Of a DNA stretch of 64,000 nt, positions 7,101-14,746 are shown piece by piece. The translations under genes and the position numbers were made by a program. Under the pieces are notes generated by a model. The model searched no databases. It was not told the origin of the DNA and saw only the letters and a program-made list of their open reading frames with translations. Every line of letters begins with the position of its first letter. Within the stretch, counting starts at the first letter, position 1. Source of the stretch: Streptococcus sanguinis (GTDB lineage: Bacteria > Bacillota > Bacilli > Lactobacillales > Streptococcaceae); assembly GCF_900635155.1 (NCBI RefSeq), contig NZ_LR134002.1, forward strand, positions 682,001 to 746,000, written 5' to 3'.

Positions 7101-9408
7101 CAAGGTTGTGACCGCTGGTTCTAAAGTGACCGTAACGGATAAAGACGATGACCTCCCGCGTAAGATTACTTTTAGCAAGGTCAACCTCGGTGGTACAGAA
7201 ATCGCCGGTGCTCAGATTAAGATTTACAAGGGCGATAAAGCTGAAGGCACAGCTGTTGAAAGCTGGACTTCAGAAGCTGGTCAGTCTAAAGAGTTGAACT
7301 TGACTCCGGGCACTTACACTTTCCATGAGGAAGCAGCACCGACCGGTTACCTCAAAGTAACCGACATCACTTTCAAAGTTAACCATGCCGGCACAGTAGA
7401 AGTGACAAATGTTGGCGAGAAGGACGCTAAGGGCGAAGCTAACACCGTTGCGACCAATGGTTCAACTGTTACGGTGACTGACAAAGATGACGACCTCCCG
7501 CGTAAGGTGACTTTCAGTAAGGTCAACCTTGGCGGTACAGAAATCGCAGGAGCTCAGATCAAGATCTACAAGGGCGACAAGGCAGAAGGTGCAGCCGTTG
7601 AAAGCTGGACATCCGAAGCTGGTAAGTCTAAGGACATCAACTTGACTCCGGGCACTTACACTTTCCATGAAGAAGCGGCTCCAACCGGTTACCTCAAAGT
7701 GACCGACATCACATTCCAAGTCAAGCATGACGGCACAGTGGAAGTGATAAACGTTGGCGAGAAAGACGCTAAGGGTGAAGAGAACAAGGTCATAACTAAC
7801 GGCTCAACTGTTACAGTAACCGATAAGGATGATGATCTTCCACGTAAGGTGACCTTCAGTAAGGTAAACCTCGGTGGAGAAGAAATCGCCGGAGCTCAGA
7901 TTAAAATCTACAAAGGCGACAAGGCAGAAGGTGCAGCCGTTGAAAGCTGGACATCCGAGGTTAATCAGTCTAAGGACATTAACTTAGCACCGGGAACTTA
8001 CACCTTCCATGAGGAAGCAGCCCCAACCGGTTACCTCAAAGTAACGGACATCACATTCCAAGTCAAACATGACGGCACAGTGGAAGTGACAAATGTTGGC
8101 GAGAAGGACTCTAAGGGTGAAGCTAACACAGTTGCAACCAATGGTTCAACTGTTACGGTGACTGACAAAGATGATGACCTTCCACGTAAGGTTACCTTCA
8201 GTAAGGTCAACCTAGGCGGTATAGAAATCGCTGGTGCTGAAATCAAGATCTACAAGGGCGAGAAAGCTGAAGGTACAGCCGTAGAAAGCTGGACATCCGA
8301 AGCTAACCAGTCTAAGGACATCAACTTAGTACCTGGCACTTATACCTTCCATGAGGAAGCTGCACCAACAGGTTACCTCAAAGTGACCGATATCACATTC
8401 CAAGTCAAACATGACGGCACAGTGGAAGTGACGAACGTTGGCGAAAAAGACTCTAAGGGTGAAGACAACAAGGTTGTGACTGCTGGTTCTAAAGTCACCG
8501 TGACCGATAAGGATGATGATCTTCCACGTAAGGTGACCTTCAGTAAGGTTAGCCTTGGTGGCGAGGAAATCGCTGGTGCGGAAATCAAGATTTTCAAAGG
8601 CGATAAAGCAGAAGGTCAAGCTGTTGAAAGCTGGACATCTGAAGCTAACAAGTCTAAGGACATCAACTTAGCCCCAGGAACTTACACTTTCCATGAGGAA
8701 GCGGCTCCAACGGGTTACCTCAAAGTGACCGACATCACATTCCAAGTCAAGCATGATGGCACAGTGGAAATGACAAACGTTGGTGAGAAAGACGCTAAGG
8801 GCGAATCTAACACCGTTGCGATCAATGGTTCAGCTGTTACAGTGACTGACAAAGATGATGACCTTCCACGTAAGGTGATCTTCAGTAAGGTTAACCTTGG
8901 CGGTATTGAGATTGCCGGTGCAGAGATTCAAATTTTCCAAGGCAAAGAGGCAACTGGTAATCCTGTAGCGAAATGGACTTCAGAAGCAAATACATCGCAT
9001 GAGCTTGGATTAGCTCCTGGAGTATATACCTTCCATGAAGCTGCAGCCCCAACCGGTTACCTAGCTGTTACTGACATTGTGTTCCAAGTGAATCTCGATG
9101 GTACAGTAACAGTTGTAAATGCCAATGGAAATACAGTTGAATACAAGGATGGGAAGTTAGTCGTAACTGACCAAACGAAACCGACTGGCCCAGACAAGGA
9201 TCCGTCTAAAAAAACAGATGAACCAGATCCGAAAAAATCAAATCAAGATAAACCAATAGAAAAAGACCAAGATAAACCTGGAGATAAGGGGAAGACGAAG
9301 AAAATTCTGCCTTTCACAGGTACAGAAATCAGCTTTACGCTACTTGCTTTCGGTCTGATTCTGATAGTTGGTTGTGGGGTTTATTTCGGGATCCGTTTCA
9401 AAAAATAA
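4189..9408 (+). CDS. Giant LPXTG-anchored Cna-B repeat adhesin
   Basis: The 1739-residue protein has a signal peptide ending in VQA before AE, an N-terminal ligand-binding-like region of the Cna/SdrG type (about residues 30-330), twelve Cna-B/SpaA-type domains, a Pro/Lys/Asp linker, the sortase motif LPFTG, a membrane segment and a basic tail. Each repeat has the strand-A lysine (FSKVNLGG or FKKVDPNG), the glutamate of YTFHEEAAPTGY, and ends in VTDKDD, where an Asp stands at the position of the isopeptide acceptor; Lys-Asp isopeptide bonds are therefore likely. It would be covalently attached to the cell wall and bind host or salivary matrix, but the ligand is unknown. The start at 4189 is preferred over the GTG at 4171 because GAAAGG (4175-4180) fits it. 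Confidence 0.92.
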   Translation: MNKRIRALLHLIILFLGVILPSLAPLTQVQAAEIGNAITEMSLKNSSGGDLTQGVDIWETFRVYAKFVLPDNQVHQGDTTTITLPSEYAFGNSSAIELKDSSDNVVANGFLDSTNKTITLTYTNYVEQKSGVQGEFFFYARVDHDVVRQEGDLNGGFTVGGRMLYPGIVHYNGPPKRYDSKIEKSSYQAAEDGKNEVHYNIAINRNMEHYTDVTITDKITSPNFKIMRDSIRVYKIAWRWNNGDWVRDSTEDVTANFQSKITENAAGDGFTIDLGDMDGFGYLLDYKTKADYDLVDGERVSNSATMTYNGGQTTTSAENRSYQIAGGVGEGYVFTIKLHKVNENGENLQGAEFEVVRDRTGAVVGKLTTDSNGNANLGDLLRDDYTIREVTPPTGYDKLTEEIKIGSQDFGTDKSVSREIVNKKTVTEQDITFKKVDPNGKEIPGAQLKIYKGDHVDQEEAPVADWTSEENTSKVIKLSPGTYTLTEANAPAGYQYVEDITFTVGANGTVTLVKKGAEDTVQAAGSILTITDKEDNSPKAITFSKVNLGGTEIAGAQIKIFKGNKAQGQALESWTSEANQSKEINLEPGTYTFHEEAAPTSYLKVTDITFQVKHDGTVEVTNVGEKDSKGENNKVVTEGATLKVTDKDDDTERDVTIKKVDPNGKEIPGAELKLYKGSRIRPEAKPVAEWTSEANASKVVKLAPGTYSLKESHAPAGFVAVEDIKFTVHSDGTITVDAKGATDSVEANGLVLTVTDKEDNSLKAITFSKVNLGGTEIAGAEIKIFKGEKAEGNAVESWTSEAGKSKEINLTPGTYTFHEEAAPTGYLKVTDITFQVKHDGTVEVTNVGEKDAKGESNTVATNGGTLTITDKDDNLPRKITFSKVNLGGTEIAGAQIKIYKGDKAEGNPVESWTSEAGKSKDINLTPGTYTFHEEAAPTGYLKVTDITFQVKTDGTVEVTNVGEKDSKGEDNKVVTAGSKVTVTDKDDDLPRKITFSKVNLGGTEIAGAQIKIYKGDKAEGTAVESWTSEAGQSKELNLTPGTYTFHEEAAPTGYLKVTDITFKVNHAGTVEVTNVGEKDAKGEANTVATNGSTVTVTDKDDDLPRKVTFSKVNLGGTEIAGAQIKIYKGDKAEGAAVESWTSEAGKSKDINLTPGTYTFHEEAAPTGYLKVTDITFQVKHDGTVEVINVGEKDAKGEENKVITNGSTVTVTDKDDDLPRKVTFSKVNLGGEEIAGAQIKIYKGDKAEGAAVESWTSEVNQSKDINLAPGTYTFHEEAAPTGYLKVTDITFQVKHDGTVEVTNVGEKDSKGEANTVATNGSTVTVTDKDDDLPRKVTFSKVNLGGIEIAGAEIKIYKGEKAEGTAVESWTSEANQSKDINLVPGTYTFHEEAAPTGYLKVTDITFQVKHDGTVEVTNVGEKDSKGEDNKVVTAGSKVTVTDKDDDLPRKVTFSKVSLGGEEIAGAEIKIFKGDKAEGQAVESWTSEANKSKDINLAPGTYTFHEEAAPTGYLKVTDITFQVKHDGTVEMTNVGEKDAKGESNTVAINGSAVTVTDKDDDLPRKVIFSKVNLGGIEIAGAEIQIFQGKEATGNPVAKWTSEANTSHELGLAPGVYTFHEAAAPTGYLAVTDIVFQVNLDGTVTVVNANGNTVEYKDGKLVVTDQTKPTGPDKDPSKKTDEPDPKKSNQDKPIEKDQDKPGDKGKTKKILPFTGTEISFTLLAFGLILIVGCGVYFGIRFKK
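5485..9180 (+). repeat. Tandem 330/342-bp coding repeats of the adhesin
   Basis: Unit starts, taken at the FSK/FKK/IKK codon, are 5485 (type B), 5815 (A), 6157 (B), 6487, 6829, 7171, 7513, 7855, 8197, 8539 (A) and 8881 (diverged terminal unit). Type B units are 330 bp and type A units exactly 342 bp. Eight type A units are nearly identical in protein and mostly identical in DNA. Confidence 0.95.
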
Positions 9409-9416
9409 AACAGAAA

Positions 9417-9450
9417 ACAAGTGTCAATGAACATTGGCGCTTGTTTTTTT
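9417..9450 (+). terminator. Rho-independent terminator of the giant adhesin gene
   Basis: A 13-bp stem (9417-9429 with 9432-9444, two G-U pairs) is followed by a T run. Confidence 0.85.
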
Positions 9451-9538
9451 ATGCGCTTGATGAAAGAAGCCGATAGGTATCGGTGAATTTATGCCTATTG
9501 ACGCAGTTTAAGGACAATTAAAAACTATTTTTTCTAAG

Positions 9539-9611
9539 TGACAAAAATGTAAGTTTAAAGGCTAAAATGAAAGGTTATCTTATGGCAGCTAGTCTGGGAA
9601 TCCGGTATCCT
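9539..9611 (+). promoter_or_regulatory. BceR-type operator and promoter 3, upstream of the 43-residue peptide gene
   Basis: TGACA-AAAA-TGTAA (9539-9552) is a perfect match to TNACA-N4-TGTAA. The second half-site TGAAAGGTT starts at 9568, 20 bp after TGTAAG, and TATCCT (9606-9611) is 38 bp further. The box is conserved with promoter 1, and the TTATGG before the -35 position and the TCCGG before the -10 recur in promoter 4. Confidence 0.7.
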
Positions 9612-9680
9612 ATAAATGTAAAGAAAAAGAAGATAAACGTCTTCCAAACTAATAATCAGATTTCAAGAAGGAGGCCCGCT

Positions 9681-9812
9681 ATGAAAATCAATCTTTTTAA
9701 CCATCGCCAAAGTAAACCTAAAGCTCAAAAGATTTCCAAGGAAGAAATCGAGAAGACTCGTCTAGGCTGTGCTTCCAGTCAATATTATTTCTGGCTGCAG
9801 TACAGTCACTGA
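9681..9812 (+). CDS. 43-residue peptide of unknown function under BceR-type control
   Basis: The frame starts at the ATG at 9681, six bases after an AAGGAGG site (9668-9674), and runs to the TGA at 9810. A longer frame from 9567 is excluded because the promoter -10 lies at 9606. The peptide has a basic N-terminal half (MKINLFNHRQSKPKAQK), an acidic helix-like KEEIEK and a C-terminal stretch with one Cys and several aromatics (GCASSQYYFWLQYSH). It has no signal peptide that I recognise. It has its own operator and a hairpin terminator and lies just before the BceAB-type transporter, which has the same operator. It could be a processed signal or bacteriocin-like peptide, or an intracellular regulator. 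I do not recognise the family. Confidence 0.5.
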   Translation: MKINLFNHRQSKPKAQKISKEEIEKTRLGCASSQYYFWLQYSH

Positions 9813-9829
9813 GAGTTTCCAGTATTCAA

Positions 9830-9866
9830 GGATGAGAGAAAGGTCAGTTGACTTTTCTCTTTATCC
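9830..9866 (+). terminator. Hairpin after the 43-residue peptide gene
   Basis: GGAT-GAGAGAAAGGTC (from 9830) pairs with GACTTTTCTCTTTATCC (ending 9866) with one bulge. The T tract is inside the right arm, so termination strength is uncertain. Confidence 0.55.
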
Positions 9867-9882
9867 GACTTGGAGCACAAGA

Positions 9883-9955
9883 TGACAAAAATGTAAGATT
9901 GGCAGGCAAAATGAAAGATTAGGTTATGGAAACTTGTCTGTCTTTCCGGTATGAT
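9883..9955 (+). promoter_or_regulatory. BceR-type operator and promoter 4, upstream of the BceAB-type transporter
   Basis: TGACA-AAAA-TGTAA (9883-9896), second half-site TGAAAGATT at 9912 (20 bp on) and TATGAT (9950-9955), 38 bp after 9912. The -35 position reads TGGAAA (9927-9932), as in promoter 5. Known BceR-type promoters pair a main inverted repeat with a weaker second site, as here. Confidence 0.8.
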
Positions 9956-9990
9956 AGTAGTATCAATTTAAATAAAGAAGAGGTTCGAGT

Positions 9991-10752
9991 ATGACATTAT
10001 TAGACGTACAGCACGTGAAAAAGATTTATAAAACTCGCTTTCAGGGTAGTCAAGTAGAGGCATTGAAGGACATTCACTTTACGGTAGAAAAAGGCGAATA
10101 TGTCGCCATCATGGGGGAGTCGGGCTCCGGGAAATCCACCCTGCTCAATATCCTAGCCATGCTGGACAAGCCGACTGAGGGCCGCGTCTTTCTAAACGGA
10201 ACTGACACAGCAACCATCAAAAACAGCCAGGCTTCCAGCTTCCGCCGAGAGAAATTAGGCTTTGTCTTTCAGGACTTTAATCTGTTGGACACCCTATCAG
10301 TCAAGGATAATATTCTCCTGCCACTGGTCCTATCTCGCCGTCCCATTACCGAGATGATGCAAAAGCTGGTTACGACCTGCAATGAGCTGGGGATTAACAA
10401 GTTGCAAGAGAAGTTTCCTTATGAGATTTCCGGTGGCCAGAAGCAGCGGGTTGCAGTGGCTCGGGCCATCATCACAGACCCTGAGATTCTGCTGGCGGAC
10501 GAGCCGACGGGAGCCTTGGATTCCAAGTCTTCAGCAGCCCTGCTAGATGTTTTTGACGACATCAATGCCCGCGGTCAAACCATTCTCATGGTAACCCACT
10601 CAACGGCAGCAGCTAGCCGCGCCAAGCGGGTGCTCTTTATCAAGGATGGGATTCTTTATAATCAAATCTTCCGCGGTGACAAGACCGAGCGGCAAATGTT
10701 CCAAGAGATTTCCGATACTCTGACAGTTATGGCAAGTGAGGTGAAAGACTAG
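9991..10752 (+). CDS. BceA-type ABC transporter ATP-binding protein (antimicrobial-peptide resistance)
   Basis: The 253-residue ATPase has Walker A GESGSGKST (42-50), a Q-loop in FVFQDFNLLD, the signature SGGQKQR, Walker B ILLADEPTG and the H-loop in MVTHS. It is the cytoplasmic energy unit for the permease encoded by the next gene, with which it overlaps by one base. BceAB-type systems remove cell-wall-active peptides such as bacitracin or lantibiotics from their lipid targets and signal through a partner BceRS system. The ATG at 9991 follows AAGAAGAGG. The cognate kinase and regulator are not in the window. Confidence 0.85.
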   Translation: MTLLDVQHVKKIYKTRFQGSQVEALKDIHFTVEKGEYVAIMGESGSGKSTLLNILAMLDKPTEGRVFLNGTDTATIKNSQASSFRREKLGFVFQDFNLLDTLSVKDNILLPLVLSRRPITEMMQKLVTTCNELGINKLQEKFPYEISGGQKQRVAVARAIITDPEILLADEPTGALDSKSSAALLDVFDDINARGQTILMVTHSTAAASRAKRVLFIKDGILYNQIFRGDKTERQMFQEISDTLTVMASEVKD

Positions 10753-12740
10753 TGTTTCGATTAGCAGCAAAATTGGCGGTATCCAATCTGATTAAGAACC
10801 GCCGTCTCTATTATCCTTTTGCATTGGCTACCTGTGTGGCTGTAGCCATTTCTTATATTTTCAACTCCTTGGCTTTTAATCCCAATCTATCCAAAATGAC
10901 AGGGGCCAGCTCTGTTATCCTCGTTTTGGTTCTAGGGGTCGTTATTGTGAACATCACAGCTGGAATTATTGTCTTTTATGCCAATCAATTTGTCATGAAG
11001 AATCGCTCCAAAGAGCTAGGACTTTACGGCATGTTGGGGCTCAATAAACGCCATCTCTTTGTTATGACTTTTATTGAGCTTCTGATTTTTGGGCTAGTGG
11101 CTGTAAGCTTGGGGCTGACTATTGGTGTTCTCTTTGACCAGCTGATTTATGCCTTTCTGCTCAAGCTCATGGGTACCAAGGTGGTTCTAGTTTCGACATT
11201 TCAACCTTTTGTATTGGTATTGATTATCATTTTCTATGCTTTTGTATTTTTCTGCTTGCTGATTAAAAACGGCTTTTACTTAAGAAAGTTTGATGCTCTG
11301 CAATTAGTCAAAGAAAAAAATAGCGGGGAGAAAAAGAGTCGCTTTTTACTCTTGCAAACTATTATTGGTATGTCTTCTCTCGCTTTTGGCTATTATCTTG
11401 CTTTAGGTGTATCTAATCCGATGGCAGCCATTATCATTTTCTTCGTAGCTGTACTTTTTGTTATTCTAGGGACTTATCTACTTTTCAATGCAGGAACGAC
11501 TGTTTTCTTACAATTTTTGAAAAAGAAGAAGACATTTTATTATCAGCCTGATAACATGATTTCGGTATCTAATCTAATTTTTCGAATGAAGAAAAATGCA
11601 ATCGGTTTAGCGACGATTTCTATTTTGTCGACAATGGTTTTGGTTACCTTATCTGGTGGAGCTAACATTTATGCTGGCGGTGATTATATGCAGAATGCCA
11701 TGTTCCCGCATGATTTCAGTATCCAAGGAAAAGAAATAACAGGTGAGGTGCTGGACCAAGCTTTGACAGAGTTTGTTCAAGAGCAGCAGCTACAGATTAG
11801 TAAAAAAGTTATTTACCAGTATTATACGATAGGAGTTAGCGGTCGAACTGGTAATCAGCTAGATATTTATTCTAAGGGACAGAAATCATTCACTCCAAAT
11901 CTTTATATTTTGGCCATTTCTGAGAGTGATTATCAAGGAATGACGGGTCAAAATCTTCAGCTTAAAGATGATGAAGTAGCCATATTTGAGCAAGGACTGG
12001 AACTAGACAGCAAAAAAGATTTACAGCTAGCTGATAAAAATTTAAAAATCAAGAGAAAATTAAAAGAAGATTTCGTTTTCGGTAATATACCCGATCCGAT
12101 GAATATGATAGTGCCTGAAAAAATCTATATGGTAGCTAAAAATCCGAGTCAAATCTTTTCTTCATTTATGAACGATTACGCTGTCAATGTTAACTATTAT
12201 GGAGGATTAAATCTCAAGCTTCCAAAAGAAGAACAGAGAAAACTAAAAGAAGCATACCAAGAAAAGTTAAGCAGTTTTAATACCACCTTACCTGAAAATC
12301 AAGGTATTTATGGTTCGGTGACAGCCTTCGATAAGCAAGAAATAAAAGGAATGCTAGGTGGTATGTTCTTTATTGGAATTTTCCTATCAATCGTTTTTAT
12401 GCTTGGAACTGTTCTTATCATCTACTACAAGCAGATTTCTGAAGGCTATGAAGATCGAGAAGGCTTTGTTATTTTACAAAAGGTTGGATTGGACGAAAAA
12501 CAAATTAAGAAAACGATTCGTAGGCAAATTCTGATAGTCTTTTTCCTACCACTAATCTTTGCTTTTCTTCATTTGGCATTTGCCTATCACATGCTGAGCT
12601 TGATTTTATCTGCTTTAGGGGTGCTGAATGCCACACTCATGTTAGTGATGACTCTGGGTGTTTGTGCTCTGTTTATTGCAGTATATGTCGGTGTCTTTCT
12701 CATTACTTCTCGCAGCTATCGCAAAATTGTGGCTATGTGA
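10752..12740 (+). CDS. BceB-type ABC transporter permease
   Basis: The 662-residue membrane protein has the BceB layout: four N-terminal membrane segments, two to three more, one large extracellular domain (about residues 305-525, between TM7 and TM8) and three C-terminal segments, with FtsX-like permease domains at both ends. The large external domain binds the peptide-lipid target and transmits the signal to the sensor kinase in this family. It starts with GTG at 10752, sharing its first base with the stop of the ATPase gene. A terminator follows at 12786. Confidence 0.85.
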   Translation: MFRLAAKLAVSNLIKNRRLYYPFALATCVAVAISYIFNSLAFNPNLSKMTGASSVILVLVLGVVIVNITAGIIVFYANQFVMKNRSKELGLYGMLGLNKRHLFVMTFIELLIFGLVAVSLGLTIGVLFDQLIYAFLLKLMGTKVVLVSTFQPFVLVLIIIFYAFVFFCLLIKNGFYLRKFDALQLVKEKNSGEKKSRFLLLQTIIGMSSLAFGYYLALGVSNPMAAIIIFFVAVLFVILGTYLLFNAGTTVFLQFLKKKKTFYYQPDNMISVSNLIFRMKKNAIGLATISILSTMVLVTLSGGANIYAGGDYMQNAMFPHDFSIQGKEITGEVLDQALTEFVQEQQLQISKKVIYQYYTIGVSGRTGNQLDIYSKGQKSFTPNLYILAISESDYQGMTGQNLQLKDDEVAIFEQGLELDSKKDLQLADKNLKIKRKLKEDFVFGNIPDPMNMIVPEKIYMVAKNPSQIFSSFMNDYAVNVNYYGGLNLKLPKEEQRKLKEAYQEKLSSFNTTLPENQGIYGSVTAFDKQEIKGMLGGMFFIGIFLSIVFMLGTVLIIYYKQISEGYEDREGFVILQKVGLDEKQIKKTIRRQILIVFFLPLIFAFLHLAFAYHMLSLILSALGVLNATLMLVMTLGVCALFIAVYVGVFLITSRSYRKIVAM

Positions 12741-12785
12741 TAGTAGAGACAGGCTTCATATAGCTTTCATCTATTTTAAAGACTT

Positions 12786-12815
12786 AGGCTGAGATTTCTC
12801 TCAGCCTTTCTTTTC
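12786..12815 (+). terminator. Rho-independent terminator of the bceAB-type operon
   Basis: AGGCTGAGA (12786-12794) pairs perfectly with TCTCAGCCT (12799-12807), followed by a T-rich stretch. Confidence 0.85.
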
Positions 12816-12896
12816 GGTAAATTTCTGAGAAAGATTCCTAAAAGCGTGGAAATATGATAAAATAGGACGTTAATGCAATTAGGAGAATAAAAATAG

Positions 12897-14297
12897 ATGA
12901 ATATATTTAGAAAAAAAGATGCTAGCAAGGATAGAACGGGCATGCGCCGTCACTTGAAAATTCCTGATTTAATTTTGCTTGGTATTGGAGCAATGGTAGG
13001 AACTGGGATTTTTACCATCACAGGGACCGGGGCAGCCAAATATGCTGGGCCTGCTCTGACCGTTTCGATTGTCATTTCAGCTCTTTGTGTGAGTATTTCA
13101 GCTCTTTTTTACGCTGAGTTTGCCTCACGGATTCCGGCCAATGGCGGAGCCTATAGTTATATTTATGCGGTTCTGGGAGAATTTCCTGCTTGGCTGGCTG
13201 GCTGGCTGACCATCATGGAGTTCATGACCGCTATTTCAGGTGTTGCCTCTGGCTGGGGTTCTTATCTGAAGGGCTTGCTGAGCGGCTTTGGCATCCAACT
13301 GCCGGCAGCTCTGAATGGCACCTTCAATCCAAAAGCAGGTACTTATGTGGACTTGCTGCCTATTCTGGTCTTGGCCTTTGTTACGGGAGTTGTCCTTCTG
13401 AACTCCAAGGCAGCCCTGCGCTTCAACTCAGCCTTGGTGGTCTTGAAATTCTCAGCCTTGGCACTTTTTATCATTGCAGGATTTTTCTTCATCAAACCAG
13501 AAAATTGGTCTAACTTTGCACCTTTTGGCTTTGGAGAAATTTATGGCGGCAAGATCGGCATCATGGCTGGGGCTTCACTCATGTTCTTTGCTTTTCTGGG
13601 CTTTGAGTCCATTTCCATGGCGGTCGATGAAATCAAAGAGCCTCAAAAGAATGTTCCGCGTGGGATTGTCTTATCCTTGAGCATCGTGACCATTCTCTAT
13701 ATTTTGGTGACCTTGGTCTTGACTGGGGTTGTCCACTATAGCAAGCTGGATGTCTCAGATGCGGTGGCCTTTGCCTTGCGCAGCATCGGACTTGGCTGGG
13801 CAGCCAACTATATCTCTGTCGTCGCTATTTTGACTCTGATTACGGTCTGTATCTCCATGACCTATGCTCTGTCGCGGATGATTTACAGTATTGCGCGTGA
13901 TGGTCTCTTGCCCCGCTCTTTCAAAAAATTGACAGAGAACAGTCGGGTTCCAAAGAATGCAACGATTTTAGTAGGGATTGCCTCAGCTGTCTGTGCGGGT
14001 ATCTTTCCCTTGGCTAGCATTGCCTCTTTCCTAAATATCTGTACCTTGGCCTATCTGATTTTATTGGCACTGGCTGTCTTGAAATTGCGGAAAGATCAAG
14101 GAATGCCAAAAGCTGGAGAATTCAAAACGCCTTTAGTACCTCTGACACCAATTTTATCCATTATCATCTGCCTGTCCTTCATGACCCAGTATACCAAGGA
14201 AACCTGGCAGGCCTTTGGAATTACCCTAGCGCTGGGAAGTCTCATCTATGCCTTCTATGGCTATCGAAACTCTGAAATCGCTGTAAAAGAGAAGTAG
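12897..14297 (+). CDS. APC-family amino acid permease (YfnA/CAT type)
   Basis: The 466-residue protein has about twelve membrane segments and the APC signature GAMVGTGIF (31-39) in the first helix, followed by the YSYIYAVLGE region. Relatives of this type import cationic or neutral amino acids by proton or exchange transport; the substrate here is not readable. The ATG at 12897 follows AGGAG at about 10 bp. A TATGAT box at 12853 may be its -10. The small membrane protein gene 42 bp downstream is probably in the same transcript. Confidence 0.8.
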   Translation: MNIFRKKDASKDRTGMRRHLKIPDLILLGIGAMVGTGIFTITGTGAAKYAGPALTVSIVISALCVSISALFYAEFASRIPANGGAYSYIYAVLGEFPAWLAGWLTIMEFMTAISGVASGWGSYLKGLLSGFGIQLPAALNGTFNPKAGTYVDLLPILVLAFVTGVVLLNSKAALRFNSALVVLKFSALALFIIAGFFFIKPENWSNFAPFGFGEIYGGKIGIMAGASLMFFAFLGFESISMAVDEIKEPQKNVPRGIVLSLSIVTILYILVTLVLTGVVHYSKLDVSDAVAFALRSIGLGWAANYISVVAILTLITVCISMTYALSRMIYSIARDGLLPRSFKKLTENSRVPKNATILVGIASAVCAGIFPLASIASFLNICTLAYLILLALAVLKLRKDQGMPKAGEFKTPLVPLTPILSIIICLSFMTQYTKETWQAFGITLALGSLIYAFYGYRNSEIAVKEK

Positions 14298-14339
14298 GAT
14301 GAGGTATTGCTATTAAGCAGAAAGTAGAAGGAGAAAAGA

Positions 14340-14609
14340 ATGAAGAAACTTAACCTAAGCCAAAAGAAGAAAATCTGGCTCTTTGCCGTTGCTTTTATCG
14401 CCCTGATCTTATTGGCGATTGTGATTAATATTCAGCTGAACCAGCCCGAAGATATGAATGCTGAGTATGTTCGGCTTTGGAAGACAACTTGGCATGAGAA
14501 AAATAAAGACTGGCTCTATCCACTGAAAAATATCTGTCTTGTTATTCTGGCAGTTCTGGCTGGGTCTGGTTTAATGATTGCATTCTCCAAGAGTGAGAGA
14601 TGGAAATAA
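14340..14609 (+). CDS. Small two-helix membrane protein of unknown function
   Basis: The 89-residue protein has a basic N-terminus (KKLNLSQKKK), a membrane segment at about 13-30, a Trp-rich middle loop (VRLWKTTWHEKNKDWLY) and a second membrane segment at about 60-80. It follows the amino acid permease with its own GAAGGAGA site, so the two may be expressed together. I do not recognise a family. It could be a permease accessory protein, but only the position suggests that. Confidence 0.6.
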   Translation: MKKLNLSQKKKIWLFAVAFIALILLAIVINIQLNQPEDMNAEYVRLWKTTWHEKNKDWLYPLKNICLVILAVLAGSGLMIAFSKSERWK

Positions 14610-14636
14610 GCTTCTGTAGATGTAAATAAAATCATC

Positions 14637-14710
14637 TTACAAAAATGTAAGATTGACGATGATAAATGTAAGGTAGAGACATGGAAAACAGGTCTCTATT
14701 TTGCTATAAT
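14637..14710 (+). promoter_or_regulatory. BceR-type operator and promoter 5, upstream of the S41 peptidase
   Basis: TTACA-AAAA-TGTAA (14637-14650) matches the consensus exactly. The second half-site TGTAAGGTA starts at 14667 (21 bp on), the -35 position reads TGGAAA (14682-14687), and TATAAT (14705-14710) is 38 bp after 14667. The promoter overlaps an in-frame ATG at 14681, which shows that this ATG cannot be the start of the peptidase. Confidence 0.8.
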
Positions 14711-14746
14711 CAGCTCAGGAATCCTCACAAGAAAGGTTGTGCGATT

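Noticed and set aside
5485..9180. Tandem repeats as a possible CRISPR array
   Set aside because: Units are 330/342 bp, coding and in frame, without short repeats and unique spacers. No cas genes are present.
9567..9680. N-terminal extension of the 43-residue peptide to 81 residues
   Set aside because: The start at 9567 is upstream of the -10 box at 9606 and overlaps the operator; AAGGAGG points to 9681.
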